A stretch of DNA of 64,000 nucleotides from Streptomyces aureoverticillatus (lineage in GTDB: Bacteria > Actinomycetota > Actinomycetes > Streptomycetales > Streptomycetaceae). Each line of letters begins with the position of its first letter. Position 1 is the stretch's first letter. The translations under genes and the position numbers were made by a program. Shown here in pieces: positions 51,615 to 59,533 of the stretch. The notes under the pieces are model-generated. The model made no database searches. It worked only from the letters and a program-made list of their open reading frames with translations, and was not told where the DNA came from. The stretch lies in the NCBI RefSeq assembly GCF_014649395.1, contig NZ_BMSY01000021.1:1-64000 (forward strand), in the 5' to 3' direction.

Positions 51615-52505
51615 ATGCCACACACCATTCGACCCAGTTTCGGGATCATGACCGCACCCTCGCAGGTCGCCTACGCGGACGTGCTGCGGGTCTGGCGCGA
51701 GGCGGACGCGATCCCGAAGATCGAGCACGCCTGGTTGTACGACCACCTCATGCCGATCGGCGGCGACCCGAACGGGCCGACCCACGAGGGCTGGACGCTG
51801 CTCGCCGCCCTCGCCGCAGGGACCGAACGGCTGCGCCTCGGCCTGCTCGTGACCAGCAACCGTTTCCGGCCACCCGCCGTGCTGGCCAGGATCGCCGCGA
51901 CCGTCGACATCGTCTCCGGCGGCCGGCTCGAATTCGGCATCGGCGCGGGCTCACGCCCCAGCCACCCCGCGGCCCGGCGCGAGTACGACGCCCACGGCCT
52001 GCCCTTCCACGACGCCGCCCACGCGGTGGGGAGCCTCGCCGAGGCCTGCACGGTCGTACGACGGCTGTGGACCGAAACCGAGCCGTTCGACTTCCACGGC
52101 ACCTACGTCGACCTCACCGGAGCGTTCTGCAACCCCAAGCCCGTCCAGCGCCCCCATCCGCCGATCCTCGTCGGCGGACGCGCCGCGGCGACCCTGCGCG
52201 TGGCCGCCGAACACGCCGACGTGTGGAACTACCCGGGCGACGACATCGACGACGCCGTCCGCCGCGGCGCGCTCCTTGACCGGTACTGCACAGAGGCGGG
52301 GCGCGACCCCGCCTCGGTCACCCGTTCACTCGTCCTGCCCGTCTCCTACGACCGTCCCGGCGTCACCCGGGACGCCATCGCCCGCGCGCTCGACGCCGGT
52401 TTCCGGCACATCGTCCTCGGGCTGTCGGCGCCCTACCCCGCCGCCGTGGCACGTCGGGTCGCCGACGAAGTCATCGGCACATGGGTTGAGGGCACCCCGG
52501 TTTAG
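51615..52505 (+). CDS. LLM-class flavin-dependent oxidoreductase
   Basis: A 296-residue luciferase-like TIM barrel. It starts RPSFGIMTAPSQVAYADVLR, then IEHAWLYDHLMPIGGDPNGP and ERLRLGLLVTSNRFRPPAVL, with the F420/FMN-site features of the LLM family; GGRLEFGIGAGSRPSHPAAR follows. Substrate and cofactor (FMN or F420) are not readable. Preceded by AAAGGA. Probably co-transcribed with the aldo/keto reductase. Confidence 0.87.
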   Translation: MPHTIRPSFGIMTAPSQVAYADVLRVWREADAIPKIEHAWLYDHLMPIGGDPNGPTHEGWTLLAALAAGTERLRLGLLVTSNRFRPPAVLARIAATVDIVSGGRLEFGIGAGSRPSHPAARREYDAHGLPFHDAAHAVGSLAEACTVVRRLWTETEPFDFHGTYVDLTGAFCNPKPVQRPHPPILVGGRAAATLRVAAEHADVWNYPGDDIDDAVRRGALLDRYCTEAGRDPASVTRSLVLPVSYDRPGVTRDAIARALDAGFRHIVLGLSAPYPAAVARRVADEVIGTWVEGTPV

Positions 52506-52520
52506 GGCGAGGGCGTGCGA

Positions 52521-52655
52521 CTACCGCAGGCCGTACTGGCTGCGAACGTTGAGCTTGCCGTTGCCGAACGTGAACAGGGCGGTGCTGTACCGCTTGTTGC
52601 CCTTGCGCGTGTAGACCTTGCTGGAGTAACCGGGCCCACTCTTCTTTTCGAACAT
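52521..52655 (-). pseudogene. 44-residue fragment, possibly the end of a lost gene
   Basis: The frame ending at 52521 reads MFEKKSGPGYSSKVYTRKGN, then KRYSTALFTFGNGKLNVRSQ and YGLR. Its base composition is lower in G+C than the neighbours and the codon choice less biased. It may be the C-terminal part of a small secreted or phage-like protein; the frame also extends upstream to ATG 52715 with poor coding character. I cannot name the family. Confidence 0.4.
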
Positions 52656-52750
52656 TTTCCGCCGATGACGGAGCATTCTGGGTGACGAGCGCCACAGCGT
52701 GAGCCGAAGGTTCATGTGCCCGGCCCCCACCCGTGGGGAAGTGTCCGGAG

Positions 52751-53791
52751 ATGACCGTGCGCACCTTGACCTTCGTCATCGGTACGGGCCGCAGCGGCTC
52801 CACCGCGCTGTCCCGCATCCTCAACACCCACCCGGACGTGCTCAGCCTCAACGAGTACATGGCGTCCGTCGGCGACGCCGCGTTCCCCGAGGGCACACTG
52901 ACCGGTGACGAGTTCTGGGAACGGCTCTTCCGGCCCGCGCCGCACTTCGAGCGAATGATCCGCAGCGGGCTGCCGCTGCCGGAGTTCCTCTACACGCGCC
53001 GGCCCGGACGGTACACGTCGGCGGACACCGGCATCCCCGCGCTCTCCCTCATGGTGCTGCCGCACCTCACCGACGACCCGGACGGCCTCCTCGACGAACT
53101 GCGCAGCGCGGTCGTCCGCCGGCCCGAAGGCACCGCCGCCGAACACCACCAGGCGCTCTTCGGGCTGCTGTGCACGCGGTTCGGGCGCACCGCCGTCGTG
53201 GAGCGCTCGGGTTACTCGACCGGCCGGGCACCGGGGTTGCGGAGAGCCTTCCCGCACGCCAAGTTCGTGCACCTGTTCAGGGACGGCCCGGACTGCGCCC
53301 TGTCCATGAGCCGCCACCCCGGATACCGCACGATCACCCTGCTGCGTGAGATCAGGGAACGGGCCGGTGTCGAGAGCTTCGCCGATCTGACGGACGCGCA
53401 TGTGCGGTCCCTGCCGCCGGATCTGGCGCCGCTGCTCGCCGAGCGCTTCGATCCCGCCCTCGTACGGGACCGGGACCTCCCCCTGCGCAGGTTCGGCACC
53501 CTGTGGTCGGAACTCGTCATCCAAGGCACCCGGTTCCTCGGCGGGCTGCCGGCCGATCAGGGCACCACCCTCGCCTACGAGGACCTTCTCGACGCTCCCC
53601 GAGAGGAGCTGGCCCGCCTCGCCGCGTTCGTCGGCGTCGAGCCTCTCCCGACGTGGCTGGACACCGGGTGCGGGCTCCTGGACGACAGCCGTCGGGGCGC
53701 CGCCCGGAGCCTGACGGCCGCACAACTCGACGAACTGCGGGACAGCTGCGCTCCGGGCATCCGAGCGCTGGAGGCACAGCCGGACCGCTGA
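52751..53791 (+). CDS. sulfotransferase family protein
   Basis: A 346-residue PAPS-dependent sulfotransferase fold. The 5'-phosphosulfate loop is FVIGTGRSGSTALSRILNTH and the 3'-phosphate motif FVHLFRDGPDCALSMSRHPG. N-terminal to it sits no signal peptide, so it acts in the cytoplasm on a small molecule or lipid carrier. ATG 52751 has GGGGAAG 9 bases before it. Monocistronic; acceptor unknown. Confidence 0.85.
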   Translation: MTVRTLTFVIGTGRSGSTALSRILNTHPDVLSLNEYMASVGDAAFPEGTLTGDEFWERLFRPAPHFERMIRSGLPLPEFLYTRRPGRYTSADTGIPALSLMVLPHLTDDPDGLLDELRSAVVRRPEGTAAEHHQALFGLLCTRFGRTAVVERSGYSTGRAPGLRRAFPHAKFVHLFRDGPDCALSMSRHPGYRTITLLREIRERAGVESFADLTDAHVRSLPPDLAPLLAERFDPALVRDRDLPLRRFGTLWSELVIQGTRFLGGLPADQGTTLAYEDLLDAPREELARLAAFVGVEPLPTWLDTGCGLLDDSRRGAARSLTAAQLDELRDSCAPGIRALEAQPDR

Positions 53792-54029
53792 CGGGGCAGG
53801 CGCCCGCCCCGACGCTGCTCCTCAGCAGGTCCCCGCCCTGCTCACCCGTGCGCCCCCGGCCTTCCCCGCGTCGTGGCGACGGTGCGGCGCGTCGCCGGGC
53901 GTCCGTGACGTGACGGCGATCACTGAGAACAACCCGCGGAGCGTTCATCCCCTCTTCTCCGGTGATCAAGGTTCCAGTCCGGAGTTGTTGGCCGAATGGC
54001 CAGTACGTCATAGAAAGCACCGCCATCTC
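53792..54029. other. gap before the PIG-L protein
   Basis: The frame of the next gene continues back to 53910 but lacks the family's start, so I treat this as regulatory. A TTGGCC-N4-GGCCA dyad lies near 53988-54002. No gene supported. Confidence 0.4.
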
Positions 54030-56279
54030 ATGCCCCCCGCTGCGCGCCGCTTCGCGCGATCAACCCGTCGTGACGTCCTCGCGGCCGCCGTCCTGTGTGC
54101 CACAGCCCCCATAGGCATCGGCATAGGCATGGCTGTCGGCTCGGGGAGGGGGAGCGGGGAAGCGCCATCCGCCACACAGCACCGGCCGCCGGACATGAGT
54201 ACGGCGGCGCCCACGGGTACGTGGGCGGCCTCCGGGCCGCCGCCCCGGACCGAGGAATCGATCGTGCAGATCGTCGCCCACCCCGATGACGACCTGTTCT
54301 TCATCAACCCGGAGGTCGGCCAGTCGCTGCGCAGCGGCCGCCCCGTCACCACGATCTACCTGACGTCCGGCGAGGCGAACGGCGTCAACGCCCCGCGGCG
54401 GGGCCCCTACCGCGGCGGGTCCCGGCCCGAGCGGGACAAGCGCAAGTACGCCAAGGCGCGGCAGAACGGCATCCGCGCCGCCTACGCGGAGATGGTCACC
54501 GGCCGGGCCGCCCACCCCTGGCGGCGCACCGTCATCGCGACGGCGGGCGGCGGGCAGGCGGAGCTCGACACGCTCCAGGGGTACCCGCACATCCGCCTGG
54601 TGTGGACGCTGCTGCGCGAGGCCGGCAGCATCACCGGCGAGCGCCCGCACAGTCTGCACGGGCTGTGGGACGGCCGGGTCGGCACGCTCGGCTCCCAGCT
54701 CGTGCACGGTGGCACGGTCACCCGTGATTTCTCGTACACCCGGGAACAGCTGGTCCAGACCCTGGTCGGACATCTGGAGCGCTTCCGGCCGACCCAGGTC
54801 CGGATGCAGAACCCGACGCCCGGCCGGCTGGACCGCAACCTCAAGTGCGCCGATCACCAGGACCACCGCTACGGCGCCCGGTTCGTGCAGCAGGCCCTCG
54901 CCCGCTACGCCTCCTTCCGCCCGCGCCCCCACTTCACCGTGCAGACCTACATGGGGTACTTCAACGGCGGCCTGCCCCGGACCCTCGACCCGGCCTCGGG
55001 CGCGTCCAAGGCCCGCACGGTCGAGACGTACTCCTGGAGTGACGCGTCGCGGAACTCGTGCCAGGACCCGGCGGGCTGCGGTGACCTCAAGGTCGCCGCG
55101 GTCCCGCACCGCCACTGGTCGCACAGCATCCATCACGCCGGTGACACCGGCACCAACTGGCTGCTGGCGGGCAAGGGGGACAGCCTGTCGGCCTTCGCCG
55201 TGCTGGACGGCCGGATCGCGCACTGGCACCGCCCGGCGACCAGCCGCGGACAGTGGAGCCGAAGCCGGTGGACGGGGCCCACCCTGCACCCGGACACGGG
55301 CATCGACACCGGCATCCATCCCGTGGCCCTGCCCGACGGGCGGATCGCCGTCTTCGGCACCCGCACCCTCCTCGGCACACGTGCCACCGGCTACAGCAGA
55401 GAGGTGGGCTTCACCGTTCAGGAGTCCCCGGACGGCGCCTTCGGGCCCTGGCAGTCGCTGGGCACCCCGGAACTGTCCGACGAGGTCGGCACGAACGACA
55501 TCAGTTCTCCCGCGGTGTCGGTGAACGACGACGGCACGATGACGGTGTTCCTGCGCGACAGCGACCACCAGCTGACCGCCCGCGTCCAACAGGCGGACGG
55601 GACCTGGACTCCCTGGCGCGACCTGGGCGGCGCGGCGGTCCACGGCGACCCCGTCGCCGCCACGGACGGCACGGGCCGCTCCTACGTCCTGGCCGCCACC
55701 CCGCACACCGTGCTGGCCTGGATCCAGGACCGGCCCGGCGCACCCGTGCGCGGCCCGCTGGCCACCGGACTGCCGCCCACCACGCTGCCGTTGACCGTCC
55801 GGCCCGACGACGACGCCGTCCGGGTCTTCTACCGGGCCCCCGGCTCCGGGAACGTGCGGACGGCACGCCTCCGCGCGGACGGCCTCACGCCCGCGACGGC
55901 ACCGCAAGGAGGCCGGCGGCCGCGCACCGCACGCCCATCGGTCACCGTCACCGACCTGGGCGGGACGGGGGGATATGGCCCGGTGAGCGTCGCCTCCACC
56001 ACCTGGGGCGGTGTCCTGCTCGCGGCCCGGTCCGCCACCGGGGACGTCGCGACGGCCTGGGGGACCTCCGGTGCCGCGCGGAACCGGCCGCGGTGGAACC
56101 GCACCGGTGTCCTCCTCGCCGGTGCGCCCGCGAGCGTTCCCCTGGCGTCGGGCGGCGTCGTCCTCACCATGCTCGGCCTCGACAGCCGCCTGTACTGGAC
56201 CCATGCCACGCGTGAAGGAGGCCGCCTCGCCCCCTGGCAGCCGGTGGAGTCCTCGGCGCCCGCCAGGTCGAGGACGTGA
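54030..56279 (+). CDS. exported PIG-L deacetylase with C-terminal propeller
   Basis: A 749-residue protein. The N-terminus has ARSTRRDVLAAAVLCATAPI, a twin-arginine Tat signal. The PIG-L domain (about 75-330) has the zinc motif IVQIVAHPDDDLFFINPEVG and, further on, KCADHQDHRYGAR. The second half (about 370-749) is a PLL-type/sialidase-like propeller with repeated GTNWLLAGKGDS, RIAVFGTRTLLG, TMTVFLRDSDHQL and similar blades ending in a WxPW-type motif. PIG-L enzymes remove acetyl from GlcNAc or related sugars; the propeller likely binds glycan or a surface. Coupled to the acyltransferase gene. Confidence 0.82.
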   Translation: MPPAARRFARSTRRDVLAAAVLCATAPIGIGIGMAVGSGRGSGEAPSATQHRPPDMSTAAPTGTWAASGPPPRTEESIVQIVAHPDDDLFFINPEVGQSLRSGRPVTTIYLTSGEANGVNAPRRGPYRGGSRPERDKRKYAKARQNGIRAAYAEMVTGRAAHPWRRTVIATAGGGQAELDTLQGYPHIRLVWTLLREAGSITGERPHSLHGLWDGRVGTLGSQLVHGGTVTRDFSYTREQLVQTLVGHLERFRPTQVRMQNPTPGRLDRNLKCADHQDHRYGARFVQQALARYASFRPRPHFTVQTYMGYFNGGLPRTLDPASGASKARTVETYSWSDASRNSCQDPAGCGDLKVAAVPHRHWSHSIHHAGDTGTNWLLAGKGDSLSAFAVLDGRIAHWHRPATSRGQWSRSRWTGPTLHPDTGIDTGIHPVALPDGRIAVFGTRTLLGTRATGYSREVGFTVQESPDGAFGPWQSLGTPELSDEVGTNDISSPAVSVNDDGTMTVFLRDSDHQLTARVQQADGTWTPWRDLGGAAVHGDPVAATDGTGRSYVLAATPHTVLAWIQDRPGAPVRGPLATGLPPTTLPLTVRPDDDAVRVFYRAPGSGNVRTARLRADGLTPATAPQGGRRPRTARPSVTVTDLGGTGGYGPVSVASTTWGGVLLAARSATGDVATAWGTSGAARNRPRWNRTGVLLAGAPASVPLASGGVVLTMLGLDSRLYWTHATREGGRLAPWQPVESSAPARSRT

Positions 56280-57286
56280 TGCCGTTGTCCACCCCGGATC
56301 AGCGAGACCCGTTCTTCGACAACGCGAAATTCCTCCTCATCGTGCTCGTCGCCCTCGGACACTCGTGGGAGCAGATCGTCGTCGGGACGCACGCGCTGCG
56401 AGCCGTCCACACGGTGGTGTACGCGTTCCACATGCCGGCGTTCATCCTGCTCTGCGGCTACTTCTCGCAACGTTTCACCGCGAGCCCCGACCAGATACGC
56501 CGCCTGATCGAAGGGGTGGCGATCCCCTATCTCATCTTCGAGACGGCGTACACAGCGGCGAACAGCGTGGTGCGGGGCGAGCCCTTCGAGCTCACCCCCA
56601 CGACACCCACGTACCTCTGCTGGTTCCTCATCGCCCTGTTCCTCTGGCGGCTGAGCGCACCCCTGTGGCGGGCGATCCGCTATCCCTTGGCCACCGCCAC
56701 GCTGATCTCCCTGACCGCCGGCCTCACCACGATGAGCTACGACCTGGCGCTGCCGCGGGTGCTGATGTTCCTGCCCTGGTTCGTCCTCGGGCTGTGCCTG
56801 CGCCCGCAGCACTTCGACCTCCTGCGCACGGAGACGGCCCGCCGCTGCGCCGTCCCGGCACTGGTCCTCGCCGGGGCCGGGGCGTACCTGCTGGCCCCCG
56901 GGCCTGACGACCACTGGCTGTCGATGGACGTCGGCTACTCCGAACTCGGCGTGAGCTGGCAGCAGTACCTGGCGCTGCGGATCGCCCTGTTCGCGCTCGG
57001 CGCGGTGCTGGTCGCCGCGTTCTTCGCCTGCGTACCCCGAGGCCGTACGCCCTTCACCGCGCTGGGCGCCGCCACCATGTACCCCTACCTCCTGCACGGC
57101 CTGCTGATCCGCGCGGGCGAGGCCGCCGGGCTGTACCCGGGCCTGAAATCCCTCGGCCTGGCCGGTCAGCTCGTCCTCTCCGCCGCCGTGGTCGTCCTGG
57201 TGGTCCTGCTGTCGACCCCGCCCGTACGACGGTTGTTCCGCCCCCTCGTGGAACCACGCCTGCCGCGCTTGGCGGTGCCCAGGTGA
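56276..57286 (+). CDS. acyltransferase-3 family membrane protein
   Basis: A 336-residue membrane acyltransferase (Acyl_transf_3): about ten helices starting RDPFFDNAKFLLIVLVALGH with the conserved His (VALGHSW), and YAFHMPAFILLCGYFSQRFT. Such proteins add acetyl or other acyl groups to sugars or lipids. GTG 56276 overlaps the PIG-L stop (GTGA); ATG 56279 is equally possible. Paired with an exported deacetylase, it may put on what the partner takes off. Confidence 0.85.
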   Translation: MMPLSTPDQRDPFFDNAKFLLIVLVALGHSWEQIVVGTHALRAVHTVVYAFHMPAFILLCGYFSQRFTASPDQIRRLIEGVAIPYLIFETAYTAANSVVRGEPFELTPTTPTYLCWFLIALFLWRLSAPLWRAIRYPLATATLISLTAGLTTMSYDLALPRVLMFLPWFVLGLCLRPQHFDLLRTETARRCAVPALVLAGAGAYLLAPGPDDHWLSMDVGYSELGVSWQQYLALRIALFALGAVLVAAFFACVPRGRTPFTALGAATMYPYLLHGLLIRAGEAAGLYPGLKSLGLAGQLVLSAAVVVLVVLLSTPPVRRLFRPLVEPRLPRLAVPR

Positions 57287-57339
57287 CCCGCCGCTTCACC
57301 TGAGGCGGGAGGGAGCCGCGGCACCGGCGGCCGCAGTGG

Positions 57340-57714
57340 TCAGATGCGCCAGGCGCGGATGCGGTCCGCCACCTGATACACGGTGGCCTTGCGGCCCTGG
57401 ACGTCCCGGACCAGCTCCACCAGCGCTCCGTAGGGCGGGTCGATGCCCTCGCCGGAGGCATGCATGTAGGCGACGGCGACCTGGCAGGCGTACAGCGAGT
57501 TCCGGTACGGCAGGGGCTCGAGCCGGACCACCGTGTGCAGGAGCGAAGCGGCCCGCCAGGAGGCGTCGGGCGGGGCGATGCCGGGGCGGGGGATGCGGGT
57601 CTTGTGGCGGGCGACCGCGGCGACGAGCGCCGAGTAGTCCGCGACGCTGACGTCCTCGGGAACGGCTTGTTCCTGGGCGTCGAGCAGCCAGGACACATCG
57701 ATGTGAAGGACCAT
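57340..57714 (-). CDS. Fic/Doc-like toxin component
   Basis: A 124-residue protein matching Streptomyces proteins named fic family toxin-antitoxin toxin component: MVLHIDVSWLLDAQEQAVPE, SVADYSALVAAVARHKTRIP and LPYRNSLYACQVAVAYMHAS. The canonical HxFx(D/E)GNGR motif is reduced to LPYRNSLYA, without its His. So if it has a toxin activity it is not by classical Doc phosphorylation or AMPylation, or it is inactive. ATG 57714 shares its first base with the antitoxin stop. Confidence 0.8.
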   Translation of the reverse strand: MVLHIDVSWLLDAQEQAVPEDVSVADYSALVAAVARHKTRIPRPGIAPPDASWRAASLLHTVVRLEPLPYRNSLYACQVAVAYMHASGEGIDPPYGALVELVRDVQGRKATVYQVADRIRAWRI

Positions 57715-57953
57715 CAGGCGGCCGCGGTTCCCTGGTGGCGACCGGCAGGCGGTGCCTCGTCGGGGAACGCCTCGTCGAACTCGCCGGCGTGCTGTTCGCC
57801 CCAGGTCACGGCCGTGTGCACGAACTGCTTGCGCTGGCGTTCGCGCAGCGACAGGTCGTGCACGTACTGCTTGAGGGACTTGCCTTCGGCGGCCGCCGCG
57901 GCGCGGACCTCCTCCAGCTCCTCGTCGGTGAAGGTGATGTTCAGTGACGGCAT
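57714..57953 (-). CDS. ribbon-helix-helix type antitoxin
   Basis: A 79-residue protein: MPSLNITFTDEELEEVRAAA with the beta strand then helix-turn-helix (EGKSLKQYVHDLSLRERQRK) of RHH antitoxins and an acidic tail (EQHAGEFDEAFPDEAPPAG) that would bind the toxin. It is translated just before the toxin. A 19-bp perfect palindrome lies 8 bases upstream of the ATG, the expected autoregulatory operator. Confidence 0.82.
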   Translation of the reverse strand: MPSLNITFTDEELEEVRAAAAAEGKSLKQYVHDLSLRERQRKQFVHTAVTWGEQHAGEFDEAFPDEAPPAGRHQGTAAA

Positions 57954-57960
57954 GCCTCGA

Positions 57961-57979
57961 TGGTACCTAACAGGTACCA
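57961..57979. promoter_or_regulatory. antitoxin operator TGGTACCTAACAGGTACCA
   Basis: A perfect 8-3-8 palindrome directly upstream of the antitoxin ATG (57953). It is the natural binding site for the RHH antitoxin. Confidence 0.8.
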
Positions 57980-57982
57980 CTC

Positions 57983-58606
57983 TCACAGGCCGTCCTGGAG
58001 GTGCGCGCGCTGGATCCGGCGAGCGAGGGCGCGGCGCGCGGAGGCCGGGGTGGTGGCCCCCGCGGCGGCGGCTGCTGAGGGGACGTCGAGGCCGCGGCTG
58101 ATCTTGTCGTACGCGGTCCGGTAACCGGTCGGCAGCTCCGCCCGGTGCTGCCTCAGGTCCTCCTCGACGAGGCGTCGCAGCTCGTCGACATTCTGGGGCG
58201 TGAAGCGCTTCTTCCCCCGGGCGAGGGCGCTGACGTAACGAGTGCAACGGGCGGTCTCGTCGAGGGCCTCCGCGATTTCCTCGGCTAGACCCCACAGGCG
58301 CCCTTCGAGCCAAGGGCTGTCCGGCTGGTCGAGGGAGAGCCCCATCGGGGGAGGGTCGCCCTGTTTGTGCCTCGCCATCTGCTTGGACACGGCGGGCTGG
58401 GTCATCTCGGTGAGCCGGGCGATCCTGTCCTGGGTCCAGCCGAGGTGGGCGAGCGCCTTGATGATCTCGGTGCGCAGCTTCCGCATCTCCTCGCCTGCGC
58501 GGATCACCTCGTTCATGTCGGCGAGCAGCCGCTCGGCCTGCTGCTCGGTCAGGGGGGCCTGGTTCCGCTGCTCGCTCTCGTCATCTGTCACAACCTGGTT
58601 ATACAT
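57983..58606 (-). CDS. HTH regulator with sigma-region-4-like domain
   Basis: A 207-residue protein. After an acidic N-terminus it has EEMRKLRTEIIKALAHLGWT, then QDRIARLTEMTQPAVSKQMA, a sigma-70 region 4-like helix-turn-helix, followed by a helical domain (LEGRLWGLAEEIAEALDETA). Its role is to bind DNA. ATG 58606 or GTG 58591 may be the start; the motif AACCTGGTTAT lies across this start. Divergent from the alpha/beta hydrolase, with three copies of that motif between or at the starts, so it likely controls both. Confidence 0.8.
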   Translation of the reverse strand: MYNQVVTDDESEQRNQAPLTEQQAERLLADMNEVIRAGEEMRKLRTEIIKALAHLGWTQDRIARLTEMTQPAVSKQMARHKQGDPPPMGLSLDQPDSPWLEGRLWGLAEEIAEALDETARCTRYVSALARGKKRFTPQNVDELRRLVEEDLRQHRAELPTGYRTAYDKISRGLDVPSAAAAAGATTPASARRALARRIQRAHLQDGL

Positions 58607-58670
58607 CGAAGACCCGGCGGGGCGGCGGGATCCGGGAGCCCGCCATAACTCGGTTGTATAACTTGGTTAT
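58592..58670. promoter_or_regulatory. three AACYYGGTTRT motifs between divergent genes
   Basis: AACCTGGTTAT (58592-58602), AACTCGGTTGT (58647-58657) and AACTTGGTTAT (58660-58670). The last two are 13 bases apart. All have the near-palindrome AAC-NN-GGTT. These are good candidates for binding sites of the HTH regulator. Confidence 0.6.
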
Positions 58671-58689
58671 GACTGGCAGGATCCTGGTC

Positions 58690-59517
58690 ATGCCCACCTT
58701 CTCCGCACCTGACGGGACCCGCCTCGCCTACCGTGTGATCGGCGACGGCGCCCCCGTCGTCTGCCTCCCCGGAGGGCCCGCGGACTCCACGTACCTCGGC
58801 GACCTCGGCGGCCTGACCACGCACCGCCGACTGATCCTCCTGGACCTCCGCGGCACCGGCCGGTCCGCCGTCCCCGCAGACACCTCCTCCTACCGCTGCG
58901 ACCGCCAGGTGGACGACGTCGAGGCGCTCCGCGAACACCTCGGCCTCCCACGGATCGACCTGCTCGGCCACTCCGCCGGAGCGAACCTCGCTACGCAATA
59001 CGCGGCCCGGCACCCGAAGCGGGTCAGCAAGCTCGCCCTGCTCGGCCCCGGCACCCGAGCCGTCGGCATCGCCATCAGCGGGGAAACGCGACGTGAGCTC
59101 GCGCGGCTGCGCGGGAACGAACCCTGGTTCCCGGAAGCGTTCGCCGCCCTGGAGGCGATCACCGAGGGCACGGGCAGCGACTGGGAGGCCATCGCCCCCT
59201 TCCGCTACGGCCGGTGGGACGCCGCAGCGCGGCAGCACCACGCGGCCAGCCGGCCGGACAACGAGGAAGCCGCCGCTCTCTTCGGGGCCGAGGGCGCCTT
59301 CTCCCCGGAGGCCACCCGGGCGGCGCTCGCAGCCTGTGAGATGCCGGTCCTGCTGCTCACCGGAGAGTTCGACATGAACAGCCCGCCCCGGCCGACCGCG
59401 GAATTCGCGGAGTTGTTCCCCGGCGCCGCACTCGTCATCCAGCCCGGAGCCGGTCACTACCCGTGGCTCGACGACGCCGACCGGTTCGTGGCGACCACCG
59501 CGGCGTTCCTGCGCTGA
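58690..59517 (+). CDS. alpha/beta hydrolase, prolyl aminopeptidase-like
   Basis: A 275-residue alpha/beta hydrolase: MPTFSAPDGTRLAYRVIGDG, PVVCLPGGPADSTYLGDLGG, nucleophile Ser in DLLGHSAGANLATQYA, Asp and His near LTGEFDMNSPPR and QPGAGHYPWLDD. Active on esters, lactones or peptides. ATG 58690 has AGGA 8 bases before; an earlier in-frame ATG at 58669 and TTG 58654 read through the operator motifs. The mirrored MYN-like starts on both strands are a by-product of the repeated motif. Confidence 0.85.
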   Translation: MPTFSAPDGTRLAYRVIGDGAPVVCLPGGPADSTYLGDLGGLTTHRRLILLDLRGTGRSAVPADTSSYRCDRQVDDVEALREHLGLPRIDLLGHSAGANLATQYAARHPKRVSKLALLGPGTRAVGIAISGETRRELARLRGNEPWFPEAFAALEAITEGTGSDWEAIAPFRYGRWDAAARQHHAASRPDNEEAAALFGAEGAFSPEATRAALAACEMPVLLLTGEFDMNSPPRPTAEFAELFPGAALVIQPGAGHYPWLDDADRFVATTAAFLR

Positions 59518-59533
59518 GGCCGCGGCCCACGCG

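Noticed and set aside
53910..54029. Upstream start of the PIG-L gene
   Set aside because: The added 40 residues would bury the Tat signal, which needs to be near the N-terminus.
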